The position numbers and the translations under genes were made by a program. The notes beneath the pieces were generated by a model. That model saw nothing but the letters and a program-made list of their open reading frames with translations. It did no database searches and was not told where the DNA came from. Of a stretch of DNA of 64,000 nucleotides, positions 1-46,768 are shown in pieces. Origin of the DNA: Dendrolimus kikuchii (taxonomy: Eukaryota; Arthropoda; Insecta; Lepidoptera; Lasiocampidae); the NCBI GenBank assembly GCA_019925095.2, contig CM034408.1, positions 1,798,001 through 1,862,000 on the forward strand, written 5' to 3'. The number at the start of each line of letters is the position of its first letter. Positions within the stretch are counted from its first letter, which is position 1.

Positions 1-439
1 TAATATAATAGTAGCCGATTTAATTAAGTCTCACTTCTGACACAACAATTAGTCACTCTAGAGCACTATTACGACATGTGCATCGGCCCAAAGCCGGAAT
101 GAGACTGTACCCGACCAAAGTCGGAGTGTGGATGTTGTCTCATCGTTCCTTCCGCACGCTTTTATATTCCAGCGAAGACGCAACGAATCGAGTAGTGGGG
201 GTAATGGATTTAACTACCCTCTATTATTATTCTGTGAGTAAATAAACTTATTAAAATCTAATACAATAGGAATACATAATATTTGTACATGCAGTTACAG
301 TTATTCAAATAGCAAATGACATGATGAAATATATTTCAGTTTTTTTTTTAACTCAAAATATATTTTAATAATAAGTAAGTACTAAGAAATCACAACAAAA
401 GATTCACGTAAAGTATAGAAGAATTCTTAGAATGGGGTA
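1..439. other. Unassigned AT-rich flank
   Basis: No coding exon, RNA gene or repeat copy shared with the rest of the window was recognised here. The stretch is AT-rich from about 220 onward. Confidence 0.4.
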
Positions 440-1242
440 TAAGGGTCAGCGCAGACAGAACGGAGCGCAGCGGAGAGGATTTTATTAACGCACTTGAAAA
501 TAAACTTTAAAATTATTACAATAAAGTGCATAAATGCTTGAACCTGACAAACGCGTCCTCGAAGATACGCGGGAATCCTCGCGCGGCGTCGAGTCGGCGC
601 CCGCGTCGTACTTCGTACGCGTACTTTCAGTGTTGTCACTGAGTTTAAAGAGGGATGACGTCATTTTTTTAGATTTTGAATTCGAAGTACCTACATAACG
701 AATAATAAATATAACCATCATTATACATTTATGAAGTTGCTTTGTTTGTTAAAAATAATCTACATTTATACACTAAATGCAACAGTAAACGACATAACAG
801 CTACCTGCTTTCACTTCCTTCAAAAACCACTTTGTTTCAAAACAGTCTATTCTGTATAGCGACTAAAATTTACAATAAATTACCACTGAAAATTAAGGAA
901 CTCAACATCAAAAGCTTTAAATTAAAATTAAGACAATTATTAATAAATAAAGCATATTACACAATACATGTATTAAATTCACCAAAACTACACCTTTCTT
1001 GCCAACATTCCTCGACCCATGTTCTTCGTCTAACTTTCTGACGCCTTATTTTATTAACATGTTCTTCCATTTCTTCTTCTTCCGCCAAAAGCACAATTAT
1101 AATCATATCCCAGTCCACCATCGTTGACGAACTTTCGCGACAAACTGGCATGTTTACTGTAGAGTGGTAACTCAGAACGGTTTACTCGCGCCGGCTCGCG
1201 AGGTCGCGCACAATTATTCCTCTCTGTCTGCGCTGACCCTTA
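440..1242. mobile_element. TIR element with TA flanks, hosting a LINE fragment
   Basis: The ends are an exact 20-bp inverted repeat, TAAGGGTCAGCGCAGACAGA at 440-459 and its reverse complement at 1223-1242. If the outer TA is read as the target duplication, the element is 442-1240, as for Tc1/mariner-type or other TA-targeting elements. No transposase is visible. The middle carries a LINE fragment (703-968), so the original non-autonomous element was shorter. Confidence 0.6.
703..968 (+). mobile_element. Non-LTR retrotransposon RT C-terminal fragment
   Basis: One frame reads a LINE-type C-terminus: a basic LPSKTTLFQNS stretch, then IYNKLPLKIKE, which fits the FNxLPxxIK motif at the end of Jockey/CR1-group reverse transcriptases. 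Only the last 80 or so residues remain and there is no upstream RT core. It is a dead fragment inside the TIR element. Confidence 0.5.
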
Positions 1243-1274
1243 GTCCAGTAGAAAGTGTAACTTTAAACGTTGAC

Positions 1275-1612
1275 AGATGGCGCCACAGGTATACATCTCT
1301 CGCTTTTACACTTCACTATTAAAATGGCCGGTCTTTACATCTTACTATTCATTCACTTGCCTTACCATCACTTCTATTTTGACATTACTTCTATGGAGCC
1401 TATGTCAAATTTTAACCGATGGTGAGGCAAGTGAACGGTTGGTAAAATATAGAAACCGGTCATAAACTAAATTAACCAGAACTTATAAATGCTTAATTTT
1501 CTATTGATTTAATTTGTCATCTACCGAAACCGCATTTGATTCAAATCCCGTAATATGTAACAATATGTTAAAAGAAATGACAAACTTGAATAAATAACCT
1601 GTGGCGCCATCT
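1275..1612. mobile_element. Short TIR element (MITE)
   Basis: A perfect 16-bp inverted repeat AGATGGCGCCACAGGT (1275-1290) is mirrored at 1597-1612. The interior also folds: a TTACTATTCATTCACTTGCC-type arm near 1340 pairs imperfectly with a GGCAAGTGAACGGTTGGTAA arm near 1430. Similar interior sequence recurs near 3490-3600, 52430-52535 and 53500-53590. No protein is coded. Confidence 0.5.
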
Positions 1613-2334
1613 ATCATGTAGAATTTAGGAGCTCTTATGAGTTACGATTACTTATTGTAATTCTTACTATTCTTCCATGAATGTCATTAAAATAAATTGT
1701 TTTAAAAACATTAACTAATAATAAAAAGGAACATTACAGGAATCTTATATCACATAATAGTAAATCATAGACAAAATCACAATATTTTTATACATTTAGA
1801 AAATAAATTAATAACCACATTAGGGCTATATTATGGAAGGATTTAAGTAGTACATTTATTTTTGCCCTGACTATATCTGGGGCTGAAAGGCTATTTGTTT
1901 TAAGCGTCATTTTGAAAAAGTGCCTGGAGAAAAATGCAATGTCTCAAAGGATTAAAAAAAAAACGCATAATTAAGAAACTGCATAATATATAAAAAAAAG
2001 CAATTTCATTATCATTCTGATAATCCCCGGTCAGGATATCAGCACAGAGTTATGGCATTATTATATTGTCATCGGTCCTTACTACGTGTGCAAGACTTCA
2101 AATTCATCAGACATCAGGAAGTGGGTTACACAGTCAAAAGTTAAGAATGGCATTTGGTCCTGGCATTGTAATTAAATTTAAAAAAAAATTACTCTCGTAA
2201 CAATAATTTAATTTAAAACAATAACAACAATTCGTAACCAAAAACTAAGCGTACAACTTTAGTGCACCAAAGTGTAATCGGGAGCGTACGGAACGTGCAC
2301 GCGGAGCGGGAGGCAAGGGTCGACTGACTAGGAG
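1613..2334. other. Unassigned non-coding stretch
   Basis: AT-rich. No exon, RNA or recognisable repeat was identified. The short frames are not supported by any motif. Confidence 0.35.
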
Positions 2335-3248
2335 TAGTGATGAGCAGTACACGTGTGAGGCAGTACATTTGTCCCGTACAAAATACATCTGTACTGATAC
2401 TGCTCGAAATTTGAAATGTACTCAAAAGTAAGAGGAGGGACGGAACGAGTGTAAGAGGCAGGGATTCGCTTTAAGGGATAAATTTATAAAATGTTTATTC
2501 AATTGACCAAAGATAGGAGTAATAAAGGAGCGAGGGAGCACACGCGGTGGCCGCTATTCGTGTACTGACTATTTGTTAACATAAATTAATAAAGTAAAGT
2601 AAAAATGTATTGTATGCAGTGTTCGGTTTCACCGTACAACGAGGTTTATGCTACAACAGTACAATAAAGCTTTTACGGATAATGACATGACAAAGAGGGA
2701 CAACATGACAATGTCATAGTACGATTAACAGTCGTGTTGTCTATAACTATATACGATTCAAATCACCTACTCCTAGTTAGTGTTGGGCAATACATGATTT
2801 TAAAATAGTTTGCAAGAGTAACATGATATTTTGTACTAAACTAGTACAATGTAGCACTTCAAATGAGGCGAGGAGATTTGTATGGTTTGCACCGCGGCAG
2901 TACATTTGAAGCGACGAGGCCGGTGAGGCGGTGAGCGTTATTCCCTCATTTGTCCCGTACAAAACTTCTAGTTCGGAAATGTTCGTTAAGAATCGGATGT
3001 GATCGGCCTCGGTCACCTCATTTTACTAGCAGTCGTACATGTCATGTTGTACCTCTTCGTCATGTGAATATCCGTAGAGGCGTTATTCTACTGTTGTCCG
3101 CGATCGTTCTTCCTCTTACATTTGACGCGTGAGTAGTTACGGGACAACATTTTTGAAGTAGTACAAATTTAAATTTTGACCCATATCAGTACAAATCAAT
3201 TTTGTACGGGGCAAATGTACTGCCTCACACGTGTACTACTCATCACTA
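2335..3248. mobile_element. TIR element with about 49-bp inverted ends
   Basis: Left end TAGTGATGAGCAGTACACGT... (2335-2383) is mirrored by the end at 3200-3248, with a few mismatches. The right-hand interior (about 2790-3060) recurs at 10296-10560, and a right-end fragment recurs near 49110-49150, so this is a repeat family. The TAGTGATG terminus resembles hAT termini, but no matching 8-bp duplication is found. Confidence 0.5.
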
Positions 3249-3339
3249 CCAAGATACTGCCAGGGATTATAAATTTGTTATGGATTTCAGATGTCTGATC
3301 TTTTGTATCTTGTCTTAAATGTTTTATTTCTTTCTAAAC

Positions 3340-4200
3340 CGTCCTTTCCCAAAGTGGGCGATAACGCCCCCTTGTGGGCGCTGCAGGCCTAAAGGGGGGC
3401 GGTAAGAGACACAGAAAAAAATAATTGGGGCATCGTGTAGAGGCTTGGGCGATTTGTAATTTCATCTAGCTGGGAGGACTCTTAGACACCGACTGAATTC
3501 TCGAGTCTAGATAGAAGATTGTTAGCCGGTCGTTGTCTTAACCATCATTTAAATTTGACCTTACTTATACAGAGCTTATGAAAATTTTTAACCACCACTT
3601 GACTGCGTGGAATAATACGTATATACTTAGCCAATTTAAATTATTTGTTTATTTATCTATATTAAATATATGTCATAATTTTGTCCAGAACAATCCTCAA
3701 TAACGAAAATTGTCTATGCACTTATCCATATAATGCGCTTTATTCATGTACTGCTTGATAATGACGCGTACACATTGATTCAACAAAAGGATTGGTTGGC
3801 TTTAATTGACTCAATGTGTACACGTGATATTGGATACGTTTTTAAAATGAACACGATCAATTTTTAAAAATGCTCTCGACTACAACTTGAAGTTATGTAT
3901 GTATGTATGTATGTACGATCAATTTTTAAAAATGCTCTCGACTACAACTTGTGAACATCAACTAATGTTAATTAAGAGATTGCTCAAACTCGGTTCGATA
4001 TTTCCCTCCGCGTAGTTCATATATCTGTTTTATTGAATAAATGAAATAAAAATCACGTCAATCGGTCGCTCCGTTCTCCGCTAATATAGCACACAATAAT
4101 CAATTAATTTAATTTGATGTTATAGTGGTTTTTAAGTAGGTGCAAAAGTATAATTTATTCTCAAAGTGGGCAGTATACAAAATAAGTTTGGGAACCACTG
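3340..4200. mobile_element. hAT-type MITE (hAT-M2)
   Basis: The ends are degenerate inverted repeats of the CAGTGGTTCCCAAAC kind: right end GTTTGGGAACCACTG, left end CGTCCTTTCCCAAAG. The element is flanked by a perfect 8-bp duplication TTCTAAAC (3332-3339 and 4201-4208), the hAT signature. There is no transposase frame. A 25-bp RTE-A tail insertion lies inside. Confidence 0.75.
3890..3914 (+). mobile_element. Extremely 5'-truncated RTE-A insertion (25 bp)
   Basis: AAGTTATGTATGTATGTATG plus five bases equals the last bases of the RTE-A family with its tetranucleotide tail. It is flanked by a 37-bp direct repeat (3853-3889 and 3915-3951), starting ACGATCAATTTTTAAAAATG and ending CTACAACTTG, best read as a long target-site duplication. 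Confidence 0.75.
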
Positions 4201-4296
4201 TTCTAAACAAATAGCCCTTCACCCAGTGACATATTAAAATCGTACAGAGCAATATTTAAAATGGAAATTAATATAAATTCAACTCAGAGTTGAGTG

Positions 4297-4302
4297 TTTA
4301 TT
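4297..4302 (-). other. Naam: Polyadenylation signal of the nicotinamidase gene
   Basis: AATAAA on the minus strand, 33 nt past the TGA stop at 4335. No other AATAAA lies closer. Confidence 0.5.
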
Positions 4303-4334
4303 CTGAAATACGGAGCTTGGATTGTAGATTCCAT

Positions 4335-40473
<36,139 letters not shown>

Positions 40474-40506
40474 GGTGAGTAAAAACAACTTATATAACCT
40501 GTAAAC

Positions 40507-40511
40507 ACTGA
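40507..40511 (-). promoter_or_regulatory. Possible initiator (TCAGT) of the nicotinamidase gene
   Basis: TTTCAGTGTT on the minus strand, 34-38 bases upstream of the ATG. TCAGT is the arthropod initiator consensus. No TATA box is evident; the call is weak. Confidence 0.25.
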
Positions 40512-40697
40512 AACAAAACTTTATCTTAGGCTTTATAACTTAAACCTGTCACTTTTTCAATTATTATGTGTATGAAATTATTTGTTTTAGTAAATTAATG
40601 ACTCATATAACTGTCTATCAAATCATCATGAATCAACATGATGAAATCACGATTTCAAAAATTTTACAAAATTATGAAATAAAATCATATTTTTTTT

Positions 40698-41553
40698 TTT
40701 ATAGCTGGAGTACAGCAAACAGGCTAACGGCCCACCTGGTGGAAAGCGGTTACCGTCGCCTATGGACGTTTGCAACATCAGAGATGTCGCCAACGCGCTG
40801 CCGGCCTCGAAGAAATTTTATGACACCCTTTTTGAAGAACTCCATATCGTAGCGCTGTGGGAAAACCTCGGCCGGGAGCTCATTCCAAATCCCCACGGTA
40901 CGCGAGAGAAACGTTCTACAGAACCGTTGCGTACATGAGCGAAGCGGCTCAAGGAAGTGGGGGTGAACTCCCAATCGATGGCGAGCGGTGCGATGGTAGA
41001 AGGAGGACGAAGGCACCATTCTAAACAGTTCTTCGGAACATTCCCCGTTATACAGTCGGTAGAATACGCAGAGAGAAGCAAAGTCTCTCCTAAGGCCAAG
41101 CGTATCTAAACCGTCTGTGAGTATGGGATCATCAACAACGCGAAGGGCTCGACGTTGAATACTGTCCAGGGGATTAAGTTGGTAAGCAGGTGCTCCAGCC
41201 CAAAGGTGTGAGCAGTACTCCATATGCGGCCTCACCTGGGCTTTATAAAGCACAAGGCGTTGCCGCGATGTGAAGTACTGCTTGGACCGGTTTAGCACTC
41301 CCAGCTTCTTGGAGGCAAGTTTTGCCTTGCCTTCAAGATGGCCCCTGAACTGTACATCGTTCGTGATGTTGATACCGAGGATCCCAATACTTTTGGAGGT
41401 GGTAAGGGGAGTTCCTTGGAACTCAAGCGCTTGCTCGAATGGAGTTTTTTTGGCAGAGAATACGCAGACCTGTGTCTTCTTGGGGTTGAAATGGACAAGG
41501 TTTTGTCTCCCCCATTCAGAGACTCTCTGTAAGGAATGTTCTACTTCAGACAC
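40698..41553 (-). mobile_element. CR1/Jockey-group LINE 3' part, ORF open
   Basis: A 267-codon open frame: NPKKTQVCVFSAKK, LEFQGTPLTTSKSIGILGIN, KLGVLNRSKQYFTSRQRLVL, LYKAQVRPHMEYCSHLWAGA, RTVGIWNELPAEVFPQRYDM, then stop near the 3' end. These are RT C-terminal (thumb) motifs. The frame runs into the terminal segment that resembles the SINE-A tail, then poly-A (complement at 40690-40702). 5' truncated. Confidence 0.9.
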
Positions 41554-42722
41554 AAGTCTATATCATTCTCTTCATATAAATGTCTATTTATGATATTATT
41601 TTGAACTTTAGACTTAAATATCGATCTTATTTATGAATCATCAATATACCTTTCCTAAATATAAACGATATACTGATATTTCTGACGAAAATTTAGAATT
41701 AAAGTTCCTCAAATATTCAATAATTCAATATGTCTATAATAAAACTACGTTTTAACGGTTTTAACCGGGGTAATTTATTTAATTTTGGTTATTCGACGTT
41801 CACTGAGAAGTGGCCGAAACGTGGGAACCGTTAAAACGTAGTTTTATTATGTATACAAGTCGTGAAAACTTAAGAAAATCAAGATGTCGTTCATAAGTGT
41901 GAACGATATTTCTGTCGAATGTCCAAAATTATTCTTATTCTATATGGACAAATATAGAAAAATATGGATATTTCCCGAAAAACATAAATATATCGTTATT
42001 AAGTATGAACCATATTTTTGTTCAACGTTTAAAATTATCATTAATTAAATCAATAACGTTCACAAATATTGAATAATATCGATTTTTCCGGAAAAAACAT
42101 TAATATACCTCTACCATTCGTAGTTATGTTATATTGCTATTTCTGTAAAAAATTCAAAATGTCTATATAATGTCTTAAATAAATCATCCTTTACTAAAAT
42201 CATTCATTGAACTTCGTTCTTAGTTTAGTTCCGAAAATATCGTTTATAAAGCATCATTCAGTAGAAAACATTTTTCATGAAATAACCTTTAGAAAAAATA
42301 TCGTTCAATAAGACCGCTATATCGTCGATATATATTGTTCATAAATATCGACATTTTATGGATGATATCGTTAACATCCTTAACGCTCGGGAGATTCAGC
42401 CGCCAAAGAATACCTAAACGTTGGCCTTCGTTGGGTTCTATATGTTCATTACATACCTTCACATCAAAAATAATAATCTGATCTAAATAGTCAATTTTCA
42501 CTCATTCGTTTTTACATCTCCGTCGTTTGTTCTTAAAAAAAAATATTTCCGCGCGAGCGTCATTTAATATTTTTATTATTTTATTTGGTTTGTGTTTTCA
42601 CTCACAATTACTAGTTTTTATTAATTTAACGGTGGTTTTCTATCAAAAAGGATTATATAAAAAAGTTGGTGTTGTAGCTTTCTTCGTGTTGTATAACAAC
42701 TAGTATATGTGTGGTCTTCAGT
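41554..42722. promoter_or_regulatory. AT-rich divergent intergenic region
   Basis: Between the two host genes, beyond the LINE. It carries an FB1 copy and many ATATCG/CGATAT motifs (for example 41621, 41992, 42078, 42238, 42298, 42330, 42346, 42366). The region 42540-42720 likely contains the CHTOP promoter and 5' UTR; a CTTCAG just before the ATG could be a splice acceptor. Confidence 0.35.
41737..41878 (+). mobile_element. FB1 element, body deleted
   Basis: AATAAAACTACGTTTTAACG left arm runs almost directly into the right arm and TATGTATACAAGTCGTGAAA, AAGAAAA. Flanks TCAATATGTCT and TCAAGATGTCG match at 9 of 11, a decayed target duplication. Confidence 0.7.
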
Positions 42723-42929
42723 ATGCTGATCCAAAAAGTACACGGTTTACATGCAACAAACATGAGTTTGAATGATAGATTCACGTTGCTGGCTTCCGCG
42801 GCACCAGGCCGTGTTGCAGGCAGACCGATTGAACGCAAGCTTGGGAATTTCCTTGCTAACGATCGCAACTATAGGAATCGTGACCTGATTGCACAGATCG
42901 CCTGGAGATTGGAGCAGCAAGCCGAGAGA
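42723..42929 (+). CDS. Chtop: CHTOP exon 1 (first coding)
   Basis: Encodes MLIQKVHGLHATNMSLNDRF, TLLASAAPGRVAGRPIERKL, GNFLANDRNYRNRDLIAQIA and WRLEQQAER; donor GTAAAT, phase 0. The internal Met at 42762 begins the conserved MSLNDRF. CTTCAG directly before 42722 may be an acceptor from a 5' UTR exon. Confidence 0.82.
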
Positions 42930-45900
42930 GTAAATATCCATTTGCGTACACATCTAATTATATTATATTGAAACTATTTTACACTACTTTATTGTATCTA
43001 TATACTATGTATCATAGTAACTGTACATTTCCGCGATAATAAGCGAAAGTACTTGGTAAAGTTCATCACAATTATCAAAATACATGTATACCAAATTATA
43101 AGATAGTTTGTTCAGTCCTAAAACCTTGAAAAACCTAATGTAACATATAAAACTATATAAAGTCTCTTTCATAAATGTCTTTTTCTTTAAAACAAATCCT
43201 CTAAAAGCCCATGTAATACAATGAGGGAAAAGTAAATTTTGAATAAGTAACAAATGTCTCTAAGGTGAGAACTATATATTGCATTCTATGTTTGTTTATT
43301 ACTTTTTTTGTACCAGCAATTCTAGTTGCAAAAATGTAATATACCTTCACTTGTTGGCTTTGATTTATTCCAGGATTTCTATATGTTTCTACTTTTTCTT
43401 TTCTTCGTCGTCAGTCATTCGTAGTCCACTGCTGCACCTTGGCCTCCCCAAGACGGCGCCACTCATCGCTGTCCTCTGTTCTCCTCATTCAGCACTTACC
43501 GGTGACCTTGCACAGGTCGTTGGTCCATTGGGCTGGGGGGCGTCAAACACTATGTTTACCGAGATGCGGTCTCCACTCCAGGACTCGTCTGCTCCATCGG
43601 CCATCGGTCCTGCGGCAGACGTGACCGGCCTACTGCCACTTCAACTTGCTAATTCCGCGAGCTATGTCGGTTATCTTGGTTCTCTTACGGATATCCTTAT
43701 TTCTGATTTTATCCATAAAAAGAAACACCCAACATAGCTCGCTCCATAGCCTGTTGAGTGACTTGGAACTTGTGGACCAATCCTGCCGTCAGTGTCCATG
43801 TCTCGGCCCCGTAGGTCAGGACAGGGAGGACGCACTGCTCAAAGACTTTTTCTTTTACCTTACTATTAATATAATTATATAATAATAGAAATTTAGCATA
43901 ACTAGTATGGAGTTTTATGACAAATATTAACCAGTAGTAATGCAAATGAATGTGTAGTATATAGTTAGATATAGGAACCGGTTTCAGATTATTTTTTATT
44001 ATGTGATTTCAGCAGACAGGCAGACTGCCCACTTGATGGAAAGCGGTCACCATTGCCTATGGACATATGTAACATCAAAGGTGCTACGAATGCGCTACTG
44101 CTCTCTTAAGCGAGACTGGAAGCTGGTCACTAATGCCGCCACACAAATCAAGGTTGTTATGGCGGCATACTCTTGACCAGGGGTGGTAGCCATCCAATCG
44201 GGCAAATACCCTACCACCTGGCTGTGGGTTGTTTTGTTGCCTCTTATATTAGGCTGCCTGGCCACAGGAAATTGTATTCTTTCTCTGTTCCTGCATGGAT
44301 AAAAATTATGAAATACTAGCGGCCTGGAGTGGTTTCACCCATGCTCTGTCACACTCCCGTGGTATATAGCGTCATGTGATATAGCCTATGACACTCCCTG
44401 TTAACATAGCAGATTACCCCCCCTACAACGTCACAAACTCACAATACCTCTTTATAATATTAAGTATTCAAATTCAAATTTATTTAACCAAACTTCTTAT
44501 TACATGACATAGCTATAACAAAAGATTGTGCTAAGTTATGTTATCCTGGTTGTCACATTCTGAGCGAGATATGGCTCTTAAAGAACCCTGCACTAGGCAA
44601 AACCTGTATCGCATACATATAAGTATAGATAATTATATGATTCAAATTCTGAAAATTTGCTAAATATTAATGTTCACATTCCATAAATAATTTGCTCTGT
44701 ACCTAGCTTGCAGAAAATCATATTTAAATTGCTTTTTGTGTGTTTCTTAAAATATGTTTTTATTTTAAGATACATATCAGCAATGTAAGTCAATGTCCCT
44801 ATTTCTCCAAATAAATTCTTTCTTTCTTATCTTTCATTGTGTTTTATTTTGGTCTCAAATTTATAATGGATAATTAAAATGTAATGAAATTTCTGGAGTT
44901 GTACAGTAATATAATAATAACATTTATTGCATTTAAATAATACTGTAATGCTTAACCAGCTTTGTTGCTTCAAGTATGCATTGTTCACAATTGTATTTGA
45001 GACCTAAAAATAGCTGCTATATAAATTAAAGCATAGGTCATCTATATCTCAAATAACACTTGACATGTTTGAGTTTTTTGTTGGTTAAGTTTACATGTGC
45101 TTGGCGTAATATTTGTAACCACATCAAACATTTGATCAAATAAAATAGTACTGTTACACAAATACATACACTACCGTTTTATCCATGCAGGAACGGAGAA
45201 AGAATACAATTTCCTGCGGCCGGGTGACCTGTTGTAAGAGGCGACTAAACAACCCACAGCCAGGTGGTAGGGCATTTGCCCGACTGGATGGCTACCACCC
45301 CTGGTCTAAAGCATGTCGCCATAACAATCTTGAGTTGTGTTCCGGCATTAGTGACCAGGTTCCAGTAACCCTTAAGAGAGCAGCAGTGCATTTCTAGCAC
45401 CTTTAGTGTTGCAAATGTCCATAGGCGTTGGTAACCTCTTTCCATTAAGTGGGCCGTCTGTCTGTCTGCTGAACTCCTGCAATAAAAAAAGAAAAAACTA
45501 CAACTAAAGTGCCATTACAAATGTATCAATATTCGGGTGAATTATGTATAATATCCTAGCTTTAATGCATAGTACATACTGTAAATAAACATGAGCGGTT
45601 TGAAACTGTAAAGAAATGTAAAATTTAGCATCTTTATATGTGCATGCATTAACAATATTTTTCAGTGGCTGATTTTATAAAATAATTTGTTATATTTGGA
45701 TAGCGTAAGTTTTACGTGTTATGTATTCGAAAATGCATAAGTTTTATGTGTCTCAAATATTAATGTATATTATTAAACCGCTTGTATTTAATCATATAGT
45801 GCATTTAATCATAGTGCATTTAATCATAGTGCATTTAATCATAGTGCATTTAATCATAGTGCATTTAATCGTAGTGCATTTAATCGTAGTGCATTTAATC

Positions 45901-46719
45901 ATAGTGCATTTAATCATAGTGCATTTAATCATAGTGCATTTAATCATAGTGCATTTAATCATAGTGCATTTAATCATAGTGCATTTAATCATAGTGCATT
46001 TATTCGTAGTGCATTTAATCATAGTGCATTTAATCATAGTGCATTTAATCATAGTGTGTTCTAAGCCTAATTAATCCTGCTTATGTTCAGAGTACTCTCT
46101 TTGGAGCCCAAAGTCCCAAGTTCCAATTCCTATTTCTTTGATCTCTACATCACACAATCTGTATTATTTTAGAGTGTTGGAATGTATACCATTTCTCATA
46201 TTTTTTAAATATCTCCATTGCAGTTAGCGCTCCGCCAGCGTCTTGGATATAGGCAAGGTAGACTGAGGAGATTTGGAAGTGAGAGTAATCTACCTGGTTT
46301 GAGAAAGTCCAACAGCTTTGGCAACCTTAGCCAGATGAGTGTCAAGGATAGGGTTTCCTGGCAACCAAATGGAGGTTTAAGGTATTTATATAATTTATAA
46401 TAATAATTCAACTAGAGTTCATAAAGCCTAGTGAGTGCCTCATTACAGTTAAATTAATAAGTATTGGATCTGCGGGAAAAAGCAATAGAAATATATATAA
46501 ATAAAACTTCCTCAGAAAATTATCTAGCTGCTGATGAAAACTATTTAAAAATCTATTGTGTAGTTTAGGAGTTAGTGGACATACAGACAGATATGGAAAG
46601 TTCTTTATTTTATACTATATGAAGATAAATCTGTATATGGTCGAGTTTGTACACTGCTTATAATACATTCATTGCAGCAGCGCATGTGGCAAAACAAAAC
46701 GAAAGTAACTCTGTCTGTC

Positions 46720-46768
<49 letters not shown>

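Noticed and set aside
742..1041. Independent 99-residue host gene
   Set aside because: Its sequence is a LINE pol C-terminus lacking the upstream RT domain.
2335..3248. hAT assignment for the TAGTGATG element
   Set aside because: The flanking 8-mers (ACTAGGAG and CCAAGATA) do not match, so the superfamily is left open.
45799..46056. CRISPR array
   Set aside because: No spacers; units are directly abutting 15-bp repeats in a eukaryotic intron.
45721..46074. Open frames with repeated HLIIV or MIKCT
   Set aside because: A 15-bp repeat unit keeps any stop-free phase open; artefact of the minisatellite.
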